Source: Chitinophaga sp. SYP-B3965 | GTDB taxonomy: Bacteria; Bacteroidota; Bacteroidia; Chitinophagales; Chitinophagaceae | Direction: 5' to 3' | DNA: 64,000 bases | NCBI RefSeq assembly: GCF_009647655.1 | Contig: NZ_WJFD01000001.1 | Coordinates: forward strand, 620,001 to 684,000 | Shown: one piece after another, positions 44,717-53,918 of the stretch | Numbering within the stretch: the stretch's first letter is position 1 | Layout of the letters: the number at the start of each line of letters is the position of its first letter | The notes under the pieces: generated by a model | Seen by the model: only the letters and a program-made list of their open reading frames with translations | Told to the model about the DNA's origin: nothing | The model's database searches: none | Program-made: the position numbers and the translations under genes

Positions 44717-44719
44717 GTT

Positions 44720-45685
44720 ATGCAAACAGCTGCTGTCAATTACTGGTGGGTCATAGGCGGGGTATTGTTCACATTACTCAATACCGCTGCAGGCCTGATA
44801 TGGCTGGAACGAAGAATGCTGGCTTTGTGGCAGGACCGTTACGGGCCTAATCGTGCAGGGCCGTTCGGCTTATTCATTGTACTGGCAGATACGATCAAGT
44901 TGTTCTTTAAAGAGGATTGGATACCACCGTTTGCAGATAAAGTAGTGTTTGTATTTGCACCGGCTATTGTAGTGGCCAGTGTGTTGATGAGTTTTGCCGT
45001 GATCCCTTTCGGGCCCAATATATTAGTAGCAGACTGGAATATCGGCTTGTTGTTCTTCCTCGCTATGTCTTCTATTGGTGTGTACAGCATTGTGCTGGGA
45101 GGATGGGCCTCTAATAATAAATACGCACTCCTGGGTGCTATGCGCGGGGCTTCACAAATGATCAGTTATGAAGTGTTCATGGGCCTGGCCCTGATGGGCG
45201 TGGTATTGCTGAGTGGCAGTTTTAACATACGCGAGATCGTGGAAGCACAAAAAAGCATGTGGAACATCGTTCCGCAGTTCCTGGGTTTTGTGATCTTTTT
45301 AATTGCAGGTGTGGCAGAAACACATCGCCTGCCTTTTGATATACCGGAAGCGGAAAGTGAGCTGGTGGCAGGGTTTCATGCGGAGTATTCCGGTATGAAG
45401 TTCGGCATGTTCTTCATCGGAGAATACCTGGGTGTAACACTCGTTTCTTCCATGATCGTAGCCCTGTATTTCGGTGGCTGGATGGGGCCTGCTTTCCTGC
45501 CGGGTGTAGTGTGGTTTATCCTGAAAACATTTGTTTTTATATCCCTGTTCATCCTGATGCGTGCTTCAATGCCACGCCCGCGGTATGACCAGTTAATGGA
45601 GTACGGATGGAAAGTATTATTTCCATTATCGCTCCTCAACCTGCTGGTAACAGCAGCGATAATACTCATTATGAAGGAAGCTTAA
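44720..45685 (+). CDS. nuoH: NADH-quinone oxidoreductase subunit H
   Basis: This 321-residue membrane subunit, with eight or so helices, contributes to the quinone channel at the junction of both arms. Diagnostic blocks are [23 protein letters not shown] near the start, [13 protein letters not shown] and the loop [28 protein letters not shown] with its conserved acidic residues. It follows nuoG by 3 bp and precedes nuoI by 10 bp. Confidence 0.96.
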   Translation: MQTAAVNYWWVIGGVLFTLLNTAAGLIWLERRMLALWQDRYGPNRAGPFGLFIVLADTIKLFFKEDWIPPFADKVVFVFAPAIVVASVLMSFAVIPFGPNILVADWNIGLLFFLAMSSIGVYSIVLGGWASNNKYALLGAMRGASQMISYEVFMGLALMGVVLLSGSFNIREIVEAQKSMWNIVPQFLGFVIFLIAGVAETHRLPFDIPEAESELVAGFHAEYSGMKFGMFFIGEYLGVTLVSSMIVALYFGGWMGPAFLPGVVWFILKTFVFISLFILMRASMPRPRYDQLMEYGWKVLFPLSLLNLLVTAAIILIMKEA

Positions 45686-45695
45686 ATTAATTACC

Positions 45696-46211
45696 ATGTT
45701 CAGTCTGATCAGAAGTATGTGGCTGGTTTTTCTACATATGTTCCATAAAAGGGAAACCTATCAATACCCGGAAGAGAAAGCGCCATTATCGGCACGCTAC
45801 CGGGGCCGTATAGCCCTAACCCGTGACCCGGATGGGGGAGAGCGCTGTGTGGGTTGTTACCTCTGCGCAGCAGCCTGCCCGGTGGATTGCATCACGTTGC
45901 AGGCTACAGAAGATCCGGATGGCAGAAGGTATCCTGCTTTCTTCCGCATTAATTTCTCCCGCTGCATTTTCTGTGGCTTTTGCGAAGAGGCTTGTCCTAC
46001 GTATGCTATTCAGCTGTTGCCTGATTTTGAAATGGCAGAATACAACCGGCAGAACCTGGTATATGAAAAGGAAGACCTGCTCATCAACAGCCAGGGTAAA
46101 TATCCCGGTTATAATTATTATAAAGTAGCGGGCATGGCTATTGGTGGAAAAGATAAGGGAGAAGCGAAAAAAGAAGAACCACCGGTAGATGTTAAAAGCT
46201 TATTACCCTAA
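45696..46211 (+). CDS. nuoI: NADH-quinone oxidoreductase subunit I
   Basis: This 171-residue ferredoxin-like subunit carries two [4Fe-4S] clusters (N6a and N6b) on C51/C54/C57 with C100 and on C90/C93/C96 with C61, in the usual crossed pattern. The motifs are [15 protein letters not shown] and [15 protein letters not shown]. It passes electrons towards NuoB. It ends 10 bp before the preferred nuoJ start. Confidence 0.95.
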   Translation: MFSLIRSMWLVFLHMFHKRETYQYPEEKAPLSARYRGRIALTRDPDGGERCVGCYLCAAACPVDCITLQATEDPDGRRYPAFFRINFSRCIFCGFCEEACPTYAIQLLPDFEMAEYNRQNLVYEKEDLLINSQGKYPGYNYYKVAGMAIGGKDKGEAKKEEPPVDVKSLLP

Positions 46212-46221
46212 AACGTATTAC

Positions 46222-46749
46222 ATGGGAGTTGCATTTTATATCGCAGGCGCAATAGCCGTGTTGTCCACACTGATGGTGATCACGCGGTATAACATCATGC
46301 ATGCATTGTTATATCTCGTGGTATCTTTTTTAAGTGTGGCTGTGATATTCTATTTGTATGGCGCTCCTTTTATGGCTGCGCTGGAAGTGATCGTTTATGC
46401 AGGTGCTATCATGGTGCTCATCATCTTTTTTGTGATGATGCTCAACCTGGGGCCGCAAACGGCAGGGGATGAACAATTATGGTTAAAACCGCGGATCTGG
46501 ATAGGGCCTACCATTCTTTGCCTGGTATTACTGGCAGAACTGGGATACCTGATCGTACAGCAATCCTCACCGGCTGATGATATCGTATTGGTAGACCCAA
46601 AAGCAGTGGGCAAAAGTTTGTTCGGTCCCTACATTCTGGCGGTGGAGTTGGCGGGCATGTTGTTAATGGCCGGGATCGTAGGGGCCTATCATTTAGGCCG
46701 GCAAAGAAAGAAGATCACACATAGATTCCTTGAAAGAACAAGCTCATGA
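46222..46749 (+). CDS. nuoJ: NADH-quinone oxidoreductase subunit J
   Basis: This 175-residue membrane subunit has five helices, with the conserved [28 protein letters not shown] region of the pi-bulge helix. I start it at the ATG at 46222, because [15 protein letters not shown] aligns with the start of the E. coli protein. An ATG at 46189 inside nuoI would add 11 polar residues. Its stop codon overlaps the nuoK start (ATGA). Confidence 0.93.
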   Translation: MGVAFYIAGAIAVLSTLMVITRYNIMHALLYLVVSFLSVAVIFYLYGAPFMAALEVIVYAGAIMVLIIFFVMMLNLGPQTAGDEQLWLKPRIWIGPTILCLVLLAELGYLIVQQSSPADDIVLVDPKAVGKSLFGPYILAVELAGMLLMAGIVGAYHLGRQRKKITHRFLERTSS

Positions 46750-47051
46750 TAACCTCCACTACAGCAGGGTTGATCCTTGCAGGCGTTTTATTCGTACTGG
46801 GTCTTATCAGTATGCTGATCCGGCGTAATATCATCTTTATGCTGATCTCTGTAGAGATCATGCTCAACGCAGCAGGGCTGGCCTTTGTGGTAGCTGCTGC
46901 AAGATGGGGGCAGCCCGACGGGCAGATCATGTTCATGTTCATCCTGGCCATGGCGGCAGCAGAAGTGTCTGTGGGCCTGGCCCTGATCTTACAGTTATAT
47001 CACCAGTTAAAAACATTGGATAGTGATGAAGCCAGTAAAATGAGAGGATAA
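46746..47051 (+). CDS. nuoK: NADH-quinone oxidoreductase subunit K
   Basis: This 101-residue, three-helix membrane subunit has the conserved glutamates within the membrane ([17 protein letters not shown] and [11 protein letters not shown]). It overlaps nuoJ by 4 bp and lies 18 bp before nuoL. Confidence 0.95.
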   Translation: MITSTTAGLILAGVLFVLGLISMLIRRNIIFMLISVEIMLNAAGLAFVVAAARWGQPDGQIMFMFILAMAAAEVSVGLALILQLYHQLKTLDSDEASKMRG

Positions 47052-47069
47052 TCAATATAAAAGTATTTT

Positions 47070-48932
47070 ATGCAATGGATCTACCTCATACCGGCGCTCC
47101 CTTTCCTGGGTGCATTGATCCTGATCCTCTTTTCAGGAAGGATCGGTAAAATGGGCGTATCGCTGATCGGATGCGGCAGTATAGGTATTGCTGCGTTGAT
47201 CACGGGTATAGCCGGCGCGCAGTTCATTTCCGGGAACGTGCAGAGTTTTGTACTGCCTTTATGGAACTGGATGCAGATAGGAGATTTTAATGCTGGCATT
47301 ACCCTGAACCTTGATCCGTTATCCCTTGCTTTCACTTTTGTGATCACCTTTGTTGGTTTCCTTATTCATGTATATTCTACCGGTTACATGGCAGACGATC
47401 CGGATTTCTCCCGCTTCTTTGCCTGTATGAACCTCTTTGTTGGTGCCATGCTCATGCTGGTGCTGGCAGATAATTTATTACTGATGTATTTCGGCTGGGA
47501 AGGTGTGGGCCTTTGCAGTTACCTCTTAATTGGTTTCTGGTATAAAGACCCTGCCAACGGCGCCGCTGCCCGGAAAGCCTTTATTGTAACAAGAGTAGGA
47601 GATACGGCGATGGCCATTGCTTTATTTATGCTGGTACAACATACCGGCAGTTTGCAGCTCAGCACCGTATTAGCCAAAGCCCCTGTACTCTGGACAACCG
47701 GAGATACCACTGTAGTAACCATTGCATTTTTATTACTCGGTGGTGCAGTAGGTAAATCCGCACAACTGCCTTTACAAACATGGTTGCCGGATGCCATGGC
47801 AGGCCCAACACCGGTGAGTGCATTGATCCATGCTGCTACCATGGTAACCGCTGGCGTTTACCTGATAGCACGCACCAATATATTGTTCACGCTGTCTCCT
47901 GCAGCACAGGCTACTGTAGCGATTGTAGGCGCGGTCACTTTATTGATTGCAGGATGCAGTGCATTTGTGCAAACAGATATTAAACGCGTACTGGCTTATT
48001 CTACGATCAGCCAGATAGGATATATGTTCCTGGCATTAGGAGTAGGCGCATGGTCTGCCGCTATTTTTCATTTCATCACGCATGCCTTCTTCAAAGCATT
48101 GCTCTTTATGAGTGCAGGTGCTATTATTGTGGCGCTGCATCATGAGCAGGATATGTTTAAGATGGGAGGGCTGCGAACGAAATTGCGGGGAGTGTTCATC
48201 GTATTCCTGATCGGCTCTGCTTCACTGGCAGCACTGCCATTTGTTACCGCTGGCTTCTATAGTAAAGACCAGATCGTATGGCTGGCCTGGACATCTGCAC
48301 AAGGCCATATCGCTTATTGGCTCGCTGCCCTTCTGGGTGCTTTTATGACAGCGATGTATACTTTCCGGATGGTCTTTCTTGTGTTCTATGGAACCGAGAA
48401 AACACATGTGCATCACAAGCCCGGCAATAGCATGATGATCCCACTCTATATTCTGGCGGTCTTATCTACCATTGCTGGTTTTATAGAGCTGCCACATACA
48501 TTGGGGCATCTTACATTATTAAGCGATTTCCTCGCACCTGTATTGCCGGCTGTTGAGGCTCATCATGGCAGCGCAGCGATGGAATGGACTTCCCAGGGCA
48601 TTGCTGCTTTATTATCTTTCTTAGGTATTTACTTAATGTGGCGCTTTTTAAGCATACCGGTGGTGGATGGATTGAAACAATACTGGAAGAGCGGCTGGGG
48701 ATTTGACGCTGCCTATAACTGGATCTTTGTAAAACCATTTGTATATCTCGCACGCATTAACCGCCATGATATCATCGACAGGCTTTATACCGGATTGGCA
48801 ACGCTTACCCGCTCATTACACCGCATGATGTCTGCCACGCAAAGCGGCATCCTGCGCTGGTATATCATGGGCATTGTAATGGGGGCAGTGGTGATACTGA
48901 GTGTGATCATATGGAGACAATACGCAGTCTGA
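47070..48932 (+). CDS. nuoL: NADH-quinone oxidoreductase subunit L
   Basis: This 620-residue antiporter-like proton-pumping subunit sits at the far end of the membrane arm. It has the key Glu144 in FGWEGVGLCSYLLIGFW, the antiporter core (SAQLPLQTWLPDAMAGPTPVSALIHAATMVTAGVY) with its conserved lysines and histidines, and the long C-terminal lateral helix region. The length agrees with typical NuoL. Confidence 0.96.
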   Translation: MQWIYLIPALPFLGALILILFSGRIGKMGVSLIGCGSIGIAALITGIAGAQFISGNVQSFVLPLWNWMQIGDFNAGITLNLDPLSLAFTFVITFVGFLIHVYSTGYMADDPDFSRFFACMNLFVGAMLMLVLADNLLLMYFGWEGVGLCSYLLIGFWYKDPANGAAARKAFIVTRVGDTAMAIALFMLVQHTGSLQLSTVLAKAPVLWTTGDTTVVTIAFLLLGGAVGKSAQLPLQTWLPDAMAGPTPVSALIHAATMVTAGVYLIARTNILFTLSPAAQATVAIVGAVTLLIAGCSAFVQTDIKRVLAYSTISQIGYMFLALGVGAWSAAIFHFITHAFFKALLFMSAGAIIVALHHEQDMFKMGGLRTKLRGVFIVFLIGSASLAALPFVTAGFYSKDQIVWLAWTSAQGHIAYWLAALLGAFMTAMYTFRMVFLVFYGTEKTHVHHKPGNSMMIPLYILAVLSTIAGFIELPHTLGHLTLLSDFLAPVLPAVEAHHGSAAMEWTSQGIAALLSFLGIYLMWRFLSIPVVDGLKQYWKSGWGFDAAYNWIFVKPFVYLARINRHDIIDRLYTGLATLTRSLHRMMSATQSGILRWYIMGIVMGAVVILSVIIWRQYAV

Positions 48933-48951
48933 ACTATAAATACGATAACGC

Positions 48952-50463
48952 ATGACCCTTTTTCTTTTCATACTGATTCCGATTGCCGGTGGGCTCCTGG
49001 CCTGGATAACCGCTGCATGGAACAAAGAGTTACCCCGTTGGATAGCGTTACTCGTCATGCTCTTTGAACTGGTACTGGCAGCAAGTTTGTGGTGGCAGCT
49101 GGATGATGCGGCCCGCTGGAGCAGTGACCAGTGGATAGATACTTTTCAACGTCCCTGGATGCCCCGTTTCGGTATCAGTTTTTCATTGGCCATGGATGGT
49201 TTAAGCCTGCTGATGTTGGTGCTTACTTTTTTCCTCGGCACTTTATCTGTTTTGGTTTCATGGAATGAGATCAAAGAACGCACCGGCTTCTTTCATTTCA
49301 ACCTCTTATTTGTACTGGGCGGTATTACCGGTGTATTCCTCACCATGGACCTTTTCCTGTTCTATTTCTTCTGGGAAGTGATGCTGATCCCTATGTATTT
49401 CCTGATCGGTATCTGGGGCCATGCTAACCGTACCTATGCTGCGTTTAAATTCTTCATCTTCACACAGGCGGGTGGTTTGCTGATGTTACTCGCCATCCTG
49501 GGATTATACTTTGTGCATGCGCATAGCACTGGCGTATTCACTTTCTCTTATTTTGAATTGCTGGATACACCGCTGGAACAAAACGTTGGCCGCTGGCTGA
49601 TGTTGGGTTTCCTCATTGCCTTTATTGTGAAGTTACCGGCTATTCCTTTTCATACCTGGCTGCCTGATGCGCATACAGAAGCGCCTACCGCTGGTTCTGT
49701 GATCTTAGCAGGCCTGCTGTTGAAAACCGGGGCTTATGGCATTCTTCGTTTTGTAATCCCTTTGTTCCCGGAAGCAAGTCACTTCTTTGCACCATGGATC
49801 ATGTTGCTGGGAGCAGTTGGTATCCTCTATGGCGGTAAACTGGCTTATGCACAAACAGATTTCAAACGGCTGGTTGCTTATACCAGCGTGAGCCATATGG
49901 GTTTTGTATTGCTGGGTGCATTTGCATTTAATGCATTGGCCTGGCAGGGCGTGGTGATGCAGATGATCACACATGGTATCAGTACTGGTGCATTGTTTAT
50001 GATCGCCGGTTCTTTATATGAAAGATTGCATACGCGGGAACTGGGGAAAATGGGCGGGTTATGGCCTGCATTGCCCCGGATGGGCGTTGTGTCCATGGTA
50101 TTTGTGATGGCATCTCTGGGGTTGCCGGGGCTGGGGAATTTCATTGCAGAGTTCCTGATCCTGGTGGGAAGCTGGCAGGCGCAACCTGTCATCACTATTG
50201 CCGCTACGATCGGTTTGGTAGTGGCTACTATTTATTCATTACGGATCATGCAGAAGATCTTCTTTGGCGTTTCGCATAGAGAGTACAAACTGCCTGATCT
50301 GTCTATTCGTGAAGGTCTGATGATGGCGCCTTTAGTGATCGCTATCATCTGGCTGGGTGTATATCCGCAACCAGTGATCAATGCCGTGAAACCAACGATC
50401 CCGGCCATTGTGCAGGCACCACCTGTACAACCAGTACCCATTGCTATCCATCCAACTAAATAA
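48952..50463 (+). CDS. nuoM: NADH-quinone oxidoreductase subunit M
   Basis: This 503-residue antiporter-like pumping subunit has the essential Glu142 in FYFFWEVMLIPMYFLIGIWG and the channel motif KLPAIPFHTWLPDAHTEAPTAGSVILAG. It has 14 or so helices. It lies 19 bp after nuoL and 8 bp before nuoN. Confidence 0.96.
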   Translation: MTLFLFILIPIAGGLLAWITAAWNKELPRWIALLVMLFELVLAASLWWQLDDAARWSSDQWIDTFQRPWMPRFGISFSLAMDGLSLLMLVLTFFLGTLSVLVSWNEIKERTGFFHFNLLFVLGGITGVFLTMDLFLFYFFWEVMLIPMYFLIGIWGHANRTYAAFKFFIFTQAGGLLMLLAILGLYFVHAHSTGVFTFSYFELLDTPLEQNVGRWLMLGFLIAFIVKLPAIPFHTWLPDAHTEAPTAGSVILAGLLLKTGAYGILRFVIPLFPEASHFFAPWIMLLGAVGILYGGKLAYAQTDFKRLVAYTSVSHMGFVLLGAFAFNALAWQGVVMQMITHGISTGALFMIAGSLYERLHTRELGKMGGLWPALPRMGVVSMVFVMASLGLPGLGNFIAEFLILVGSWQAQPVITIAATIGLVVATIYSLRIMQKIFFGVSHREYKLPDLSIREGLMMAPLVIAIIWLGVYPQPVINAVKPTIPAIVQAPPVQPVPIAIHPTK

Positions 50464-50471
50464 GAACAGGT

Positions 50472-51911
50472 ATGTCAACAACAGATCTTTTAAGTTTAAT
50501 GCCTTTGGTGATCATCAGTGGGTCAGCTGTGATAGCCATGTTGCTGGTAGCCATTAAAAGGAACCACCGCATCATGCATGCTTTTTCTGTGTTGGCATTT
50601 ATGGTAGCCATCCTATCGCTGTTTGTACAACCCTATGCGGTTCCTTATGTAATCGCACCTTTATTTGTAATAGATGCATTTGCTATGTTCAATACAGGCC
50701 TGATCCTGGTGGCGGGTTTGAGTGTGTTATTCCTTTCCTTCAAATATTTTGAACAGAGAGAAGAGCGGAAAGAAGAATACTATATCCTGTTATTACTGGC
50801 TACAGTAGGAGGGATGGTGTTAGTGATCAGCCAGCATTTCATTTCTTTATTTCTTGGGCTCGAAACCATGAGCATCAGTTTGTATGGCCTTATAGCCTAT
50901 TTGCGGGCACGGGAACGTTCTGATGAAGCAGGGATCAAATATTTACTTTTAGCAGCTTTATCCTCTGCTTTCCTATTATTCGGGATGGCATTGGTATATG
51001 CCTTCACAGGCACGATGGAGTTTGAAGGTATTGGCCGTTATCTTAAAAGTATAGGTACCGTACCGGTAACTGTAGTGGCTGGTTTTGGCCTGATGATGAT
51101 AGGCGTTGGTTTTAAACTGGGCATTGTTCCTTTTCACATGTGGACGCCGGATATCTATGAAGGCGCGCCATTGCCTGTTGCCGCTTACATTGCTACCGTA
51201 TCCAAAGGCAGCATGCTCGTTTTGCTCATGCGTTTTTACCGGGACATTGATGGATACGAATACACCATCCTCTGGTGGGTGTTTGCTATTATTGCCATGG
51301 CCAGCATGTTTGTAGGTAACTGGCTGGCACTGTTGCAGCAAAATGTAAAACGGTTACTCGCTTATTCTTCTATCGCACACATGGGCTATATCCTGATCGC
51401 TTTCCTGGCCGGGCAACTGGCAGGACAGGAGGCGGTGATCTTTTATCTCGTGGCATATGTGATCACCAGCATTGGTGCGTTTGGGGTATTGGCCATCTTA
51501 TCTGATAAAGTAAGGGATGCCGAACTGCTGGAGGATTTCTCCGGCCTCTTCTGGCGCCATCCCTGGTTGGCCACTGTTTTTACGGGGATGTTGTTATCTC
51601 TTGCGGGTATCCCGCTCACGGCCGGTTTTATCGGGAAGTTCTATATCATTGCCGCGGGGGTGGATGCCGGTTTATGGTTGCTGCTGGTATTGTTGGTGGT
51701 GAATAGTGTGATCGGATTATTCTATTATATCCGCATTATTGCCGTGATGTTTCAGCCGCTTACAGATAAAGCACCCATACTCACCCGGCAGGCTTTGCCC
51801 TTCTTTGGCGTATTTGCTTTAAGCGCTTTAATGGGATTGCTGATCTGGCTGGGTGTATATCCTTCCGCCCTGATCGCCCTGATCAGGGATATGATGTTAA
51901 CGATGGGGTAG
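50472..51911 (+). CDS. nuoN: NADH-quinone oxidoreductase subunit N
   Basis: This 479-residue antiporter-like pumping subunit has the conserved Glu131 in FLGLETMSISLYGL and the motif KLGIVPFHMWTPDIYEGAPLPVAAYIATVSKGS. It completes complex I and is the last gene of the operon. No clear terminator hairpin follows; the sigma-factor gene begins 69 bp later on the same strand. Confidence 0.96.
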   Translation: MSTTDLLSLMPLVIISGSAVIAMLLVAIKRNHRIMHAFSVLAFMVAILSLFVQPYAVPYVIAPLFVIDAFAMFNTGLILVAGLSVLFLSFKYFEQREERKEEYYILLLLATVGGMVLVISQHFISLFLGLETMSISLYGLIAYLRARERSDEAGIKYLLLAALSSAFLLFGMALVYAFTGTMEFEGIGRYLKSIGTVPVTVVAGFGLMMIGVGFKLGIVPFHMWTPDIYEGAPLPVAAYIATVSKGSMLVLLMRFYRDIDGYEYTILWWVFAIIAMASMFVGNWLALLQQNVKRLLAYSSIAHMGYILIAFLAGQLAGQEAVIFYLVAYVITSIGAFGVLAILSDKVRDAELLEDFSGLFWRHPWLATVFTGMLLSLAGIPLTAGFIGKFYIIAAGVDAGLWLLLVLLVVNSVIGLFYYIRIIAVMFQPLTDKAPILTRQALPFFGVFALSALMGLLIWLGVYPSALIALIRDMMLTMG

Positions 51912-51980
51912 TGCAGAACTTTTTATGCTTAGTATGAAATTATTATTAACTTCATTTTGCAATCAAGTTATTTTAATTCC

Positions 51981-52571
51981 ATGTTGTCCGTTCCCGCAAA
52001 CAGTGAGCACATTAATGAAAGTTCCCTTCTGAAAAAGGCTTCAGCAGGCGACAGGATTGCATTTACCACCCTTTATACTCATTATTTCCCCCGTCTTTAC
52101 CGCTTCGTTTTTTTCATTAACCAATCCCGGGAGGATACAGAAGAAATATTGCAGGAGGTGTTCCTGAAGATCTGGGATAAAAAGGAATCCCTGCTCCGGA
52201 TCCGCTCTTTTGAGGATTACCTCTTCCGGATGGCGAAGAACAAATTATTTGACCTGGCTAAGAAGAACAAGATGATCCATCGCCTGATGCCACAACAGGT
52301 ACAGACTGTTAGTGACGCCACGGATGAGGTTACATATAAGGAATACCACCGGGTGGCCATGGAAGCCATCACCCATTTGCCGGAACGCAAACGCACCGTT
52401 TTCCTGATGAGCGTAGAGGAAGACATGTCGCTCGATGAAATTGCTTCCGAACTGAAAATATCCCGTTCTGCCGTTAAGAAACATCTCTATGCCGCTGTGC
52501 GTACCATCAAGGAGCATCTGCGCCTGCATGCAGAATGGACAGTCGGGATGGCCATTTTCCTCCTTCTCTGA
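51981..52571 (+). CDS. FecI-type ECF sigma factor of the SusCD locus
   Basis: This 196-residue sigma factor has region 2 (YTHYFPRLYRFVFFINQSREDTEEILQEVFLKIWDKK) and region 4 (LPERKRTVFLMSVEEDMSLDEIASELKISRSAVKKHL). I start it at the ATG at 51981; an in-frame TTG at 51957 is unlikely. It should direct transcription of the SusC/SusD genes when released by the FecR-like protein encoded 53 bp downstream. The hydrophobic C-terminal end (AIFLLL) is unusual but common in this subgroup. Confidence 0.9.
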   Translation: MLSVPANSEHINESSLLKKASAGDRIAFTTLYTHYFPRLYRFVFFINQSREDTEEILQEVFLKIWDKKESLLRIRSFEDYLFRMAKNKLFDLAKKNKMIHRLMPQQVQTVSDATDEVTYKEYHRVAMEAITHLPERKRTVFLMSVEEDMSLDEIASELKISRSAVKKHLYAAVRTIKEHLRLHAEWTVGMAIFLLL

Positions 52572-52624
52572 TTTATTTTTTTCTGTTAGGGTGTCCTTTT
52601 TTATGGTTCAGCAGTCTTTATGTT

Positions 52625-53782
52625 ATGAATCGGGAAGAAGTTATATCCTTAATGGAAAAATATGCCGCCGGAAGGCTGTCTGCCGAGGAAGAAAAGCGCT
52701 TCCAAAGCTGGATGGACGAGGTGAGCCCTGATGAATTCCAGGCCTTGCTGGATGAGTCCCCCCATATTCCGGCTTCCTTTAAGGCGTACCATATGCCATC
52801 TCCTTCATTTATCCATCAGATGGAGCAGCAGCTGGATGCACGTTCCCGGAAAGCCAAGATCTTCACGCTCAGCCGTATGGTAGCAGCAGCTGCCGTTATT
52901 GTGCTGGCCGTAATAGCGGGCGTTTTCTATTTTAATCATTCTAACCCGCAATCTGTACCCTTAGCAGTGCTAAAGCAACCTGATGGCCGCCCGGGTGGAA
53001 ACAGGGCCACGCTGAAGCTGGGAGATGGCACGGTGATAGAACTGGACAGTGTTACGGAAGGAGAATTAACCCGCCAGGGTAATACCCGCATTATCAAACT
53101 CTCCAATGGCCAGCTGTCATACGATGCAGGGGATGAACAGGCAGCCCCTATGTTCAATACGATCTCCACACCCAATGGCGGGCAATACCAGATTGAATTA
53201 CCGGACGGCACAAAAGCCTGGCTGAATGCCGCTTCCTCCCTGCGTTTTCCCAGCTATTTTGCAGGAAATGAAAGGGTGGTGGAACTGGAAGGAGAAGGAT
53301 ATTTTGAAGTGGCTGCGAATGCAGCAAAACCTTTTCGTGTAAAGATCAGAGAGGGTGTGATAGAAGTATTGGGTACCAGTTTTAATGTGAACGCATATAC
53401 AGATGAAAGCACTGCCAGAACAACCTTGCTGCAGGGCGCCGTTAAAGTACATAAAGGCACAGAAGCCATGATACTGAAACCCGGCCAGCAGGCAGTAATG
53501 GTGAATAAAGGAGGAATGACCAGGTTATTAAATGCAGATACAGAGTTGGCCATTGCCTGGAAGAACGGTTTCTTTCAGTTTGACGGGATAGGATTACCTG
53601 AACTGATGCGCCAGATCTCCCGATGGTACAACCTGGAAGTGAAGTTTGAAGGCGCCATACCGGAACGTGAGTTTGCCGGTAAGATCTCGCGGGACGTGAA
53701 TTTGCAGGATGTGTTGAAAGCCCTTCAGATCAATGGCGTGAATTTTAAAAAAACAGGAAATATACTGATAGTAACACCTTGA
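52625..53782 (+). CDS. FecR-type anti-sigma factor (DUF4974)
   Basis: This 385-residue protein has an N-terminal cytoplasmic sigma-binding region, one transmembrane helix near residues 82-100 (AAAAVIVLAVIAGVFYF), a FecR domain (about 150-270, with LPDGTKAWLNAASSLRFPS and FEVAANAAKPFRVK) and a C-terminal DUF4974 domain that contacts the STN domain of SusC. I start it at the ATG at 52625; an upstream in-frame ATG at 52535 would overlap the sigma gene and add a spurious hydrophobic stretch. It relays surface substrate binding to the sigma factor. Confidence 0.92.
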   Translation: MNREEVISLMEKYAAGRLSAEEEKRFQSWMDEVSPDEFQALLDESPHIPASFKAYHMPSPSFIHQMEQQLDARSRKAKIFTLSRMVAAAAVIVLAVIAGVFYFNHSNPQSVPLAVLKQPDGRPGGNRATLKLGDGTVIELDSVTEGELTRQGNTRIIKLSNGQLSYDAGDEQAAPMFNTISTPNGGQYQIELPDGTKAWLNAASSLRFPSYFAGNERVVELEGEGYFEVAANAAKPFRVKIREGVIEVLGTSFNVNAYTDESTARTTLLQGAVKVHKGTEAMILKPGQQAVMVNKGGMTRLLNADTELAIAWKNGFFQFDGIGLPELMRQISRWYNLEVKFEGAIPEREFAGKISRDVNLQDVLKALQINGVNFKKTGNILIVTP

Positions 53783-53820
53783 TGAATTTGACGAACCAAA
53801 ATCAGGCTGCTTAAAATGAA

Positions 53821-53846
53821 ACCGGAAGTGCAGCAACACTTCCGGT
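53821..53846 (+). terminator. hairpin between FecR and SusC genes
   Basis: ACCGGAAGTG and CACTTCCGGT form a perfect 10-bp stem over CAGCAA. No T run follows, so it may attenuate or process the message rather than stop it. Confidence 0.5.
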
Positions 53847-53918
53847 GAATTCGTTCAGGTAGGCTCTCGAAAGCAAATTACAACTCACATTTGATCACCA
53901 CCTAAACTGTACAAAAGT

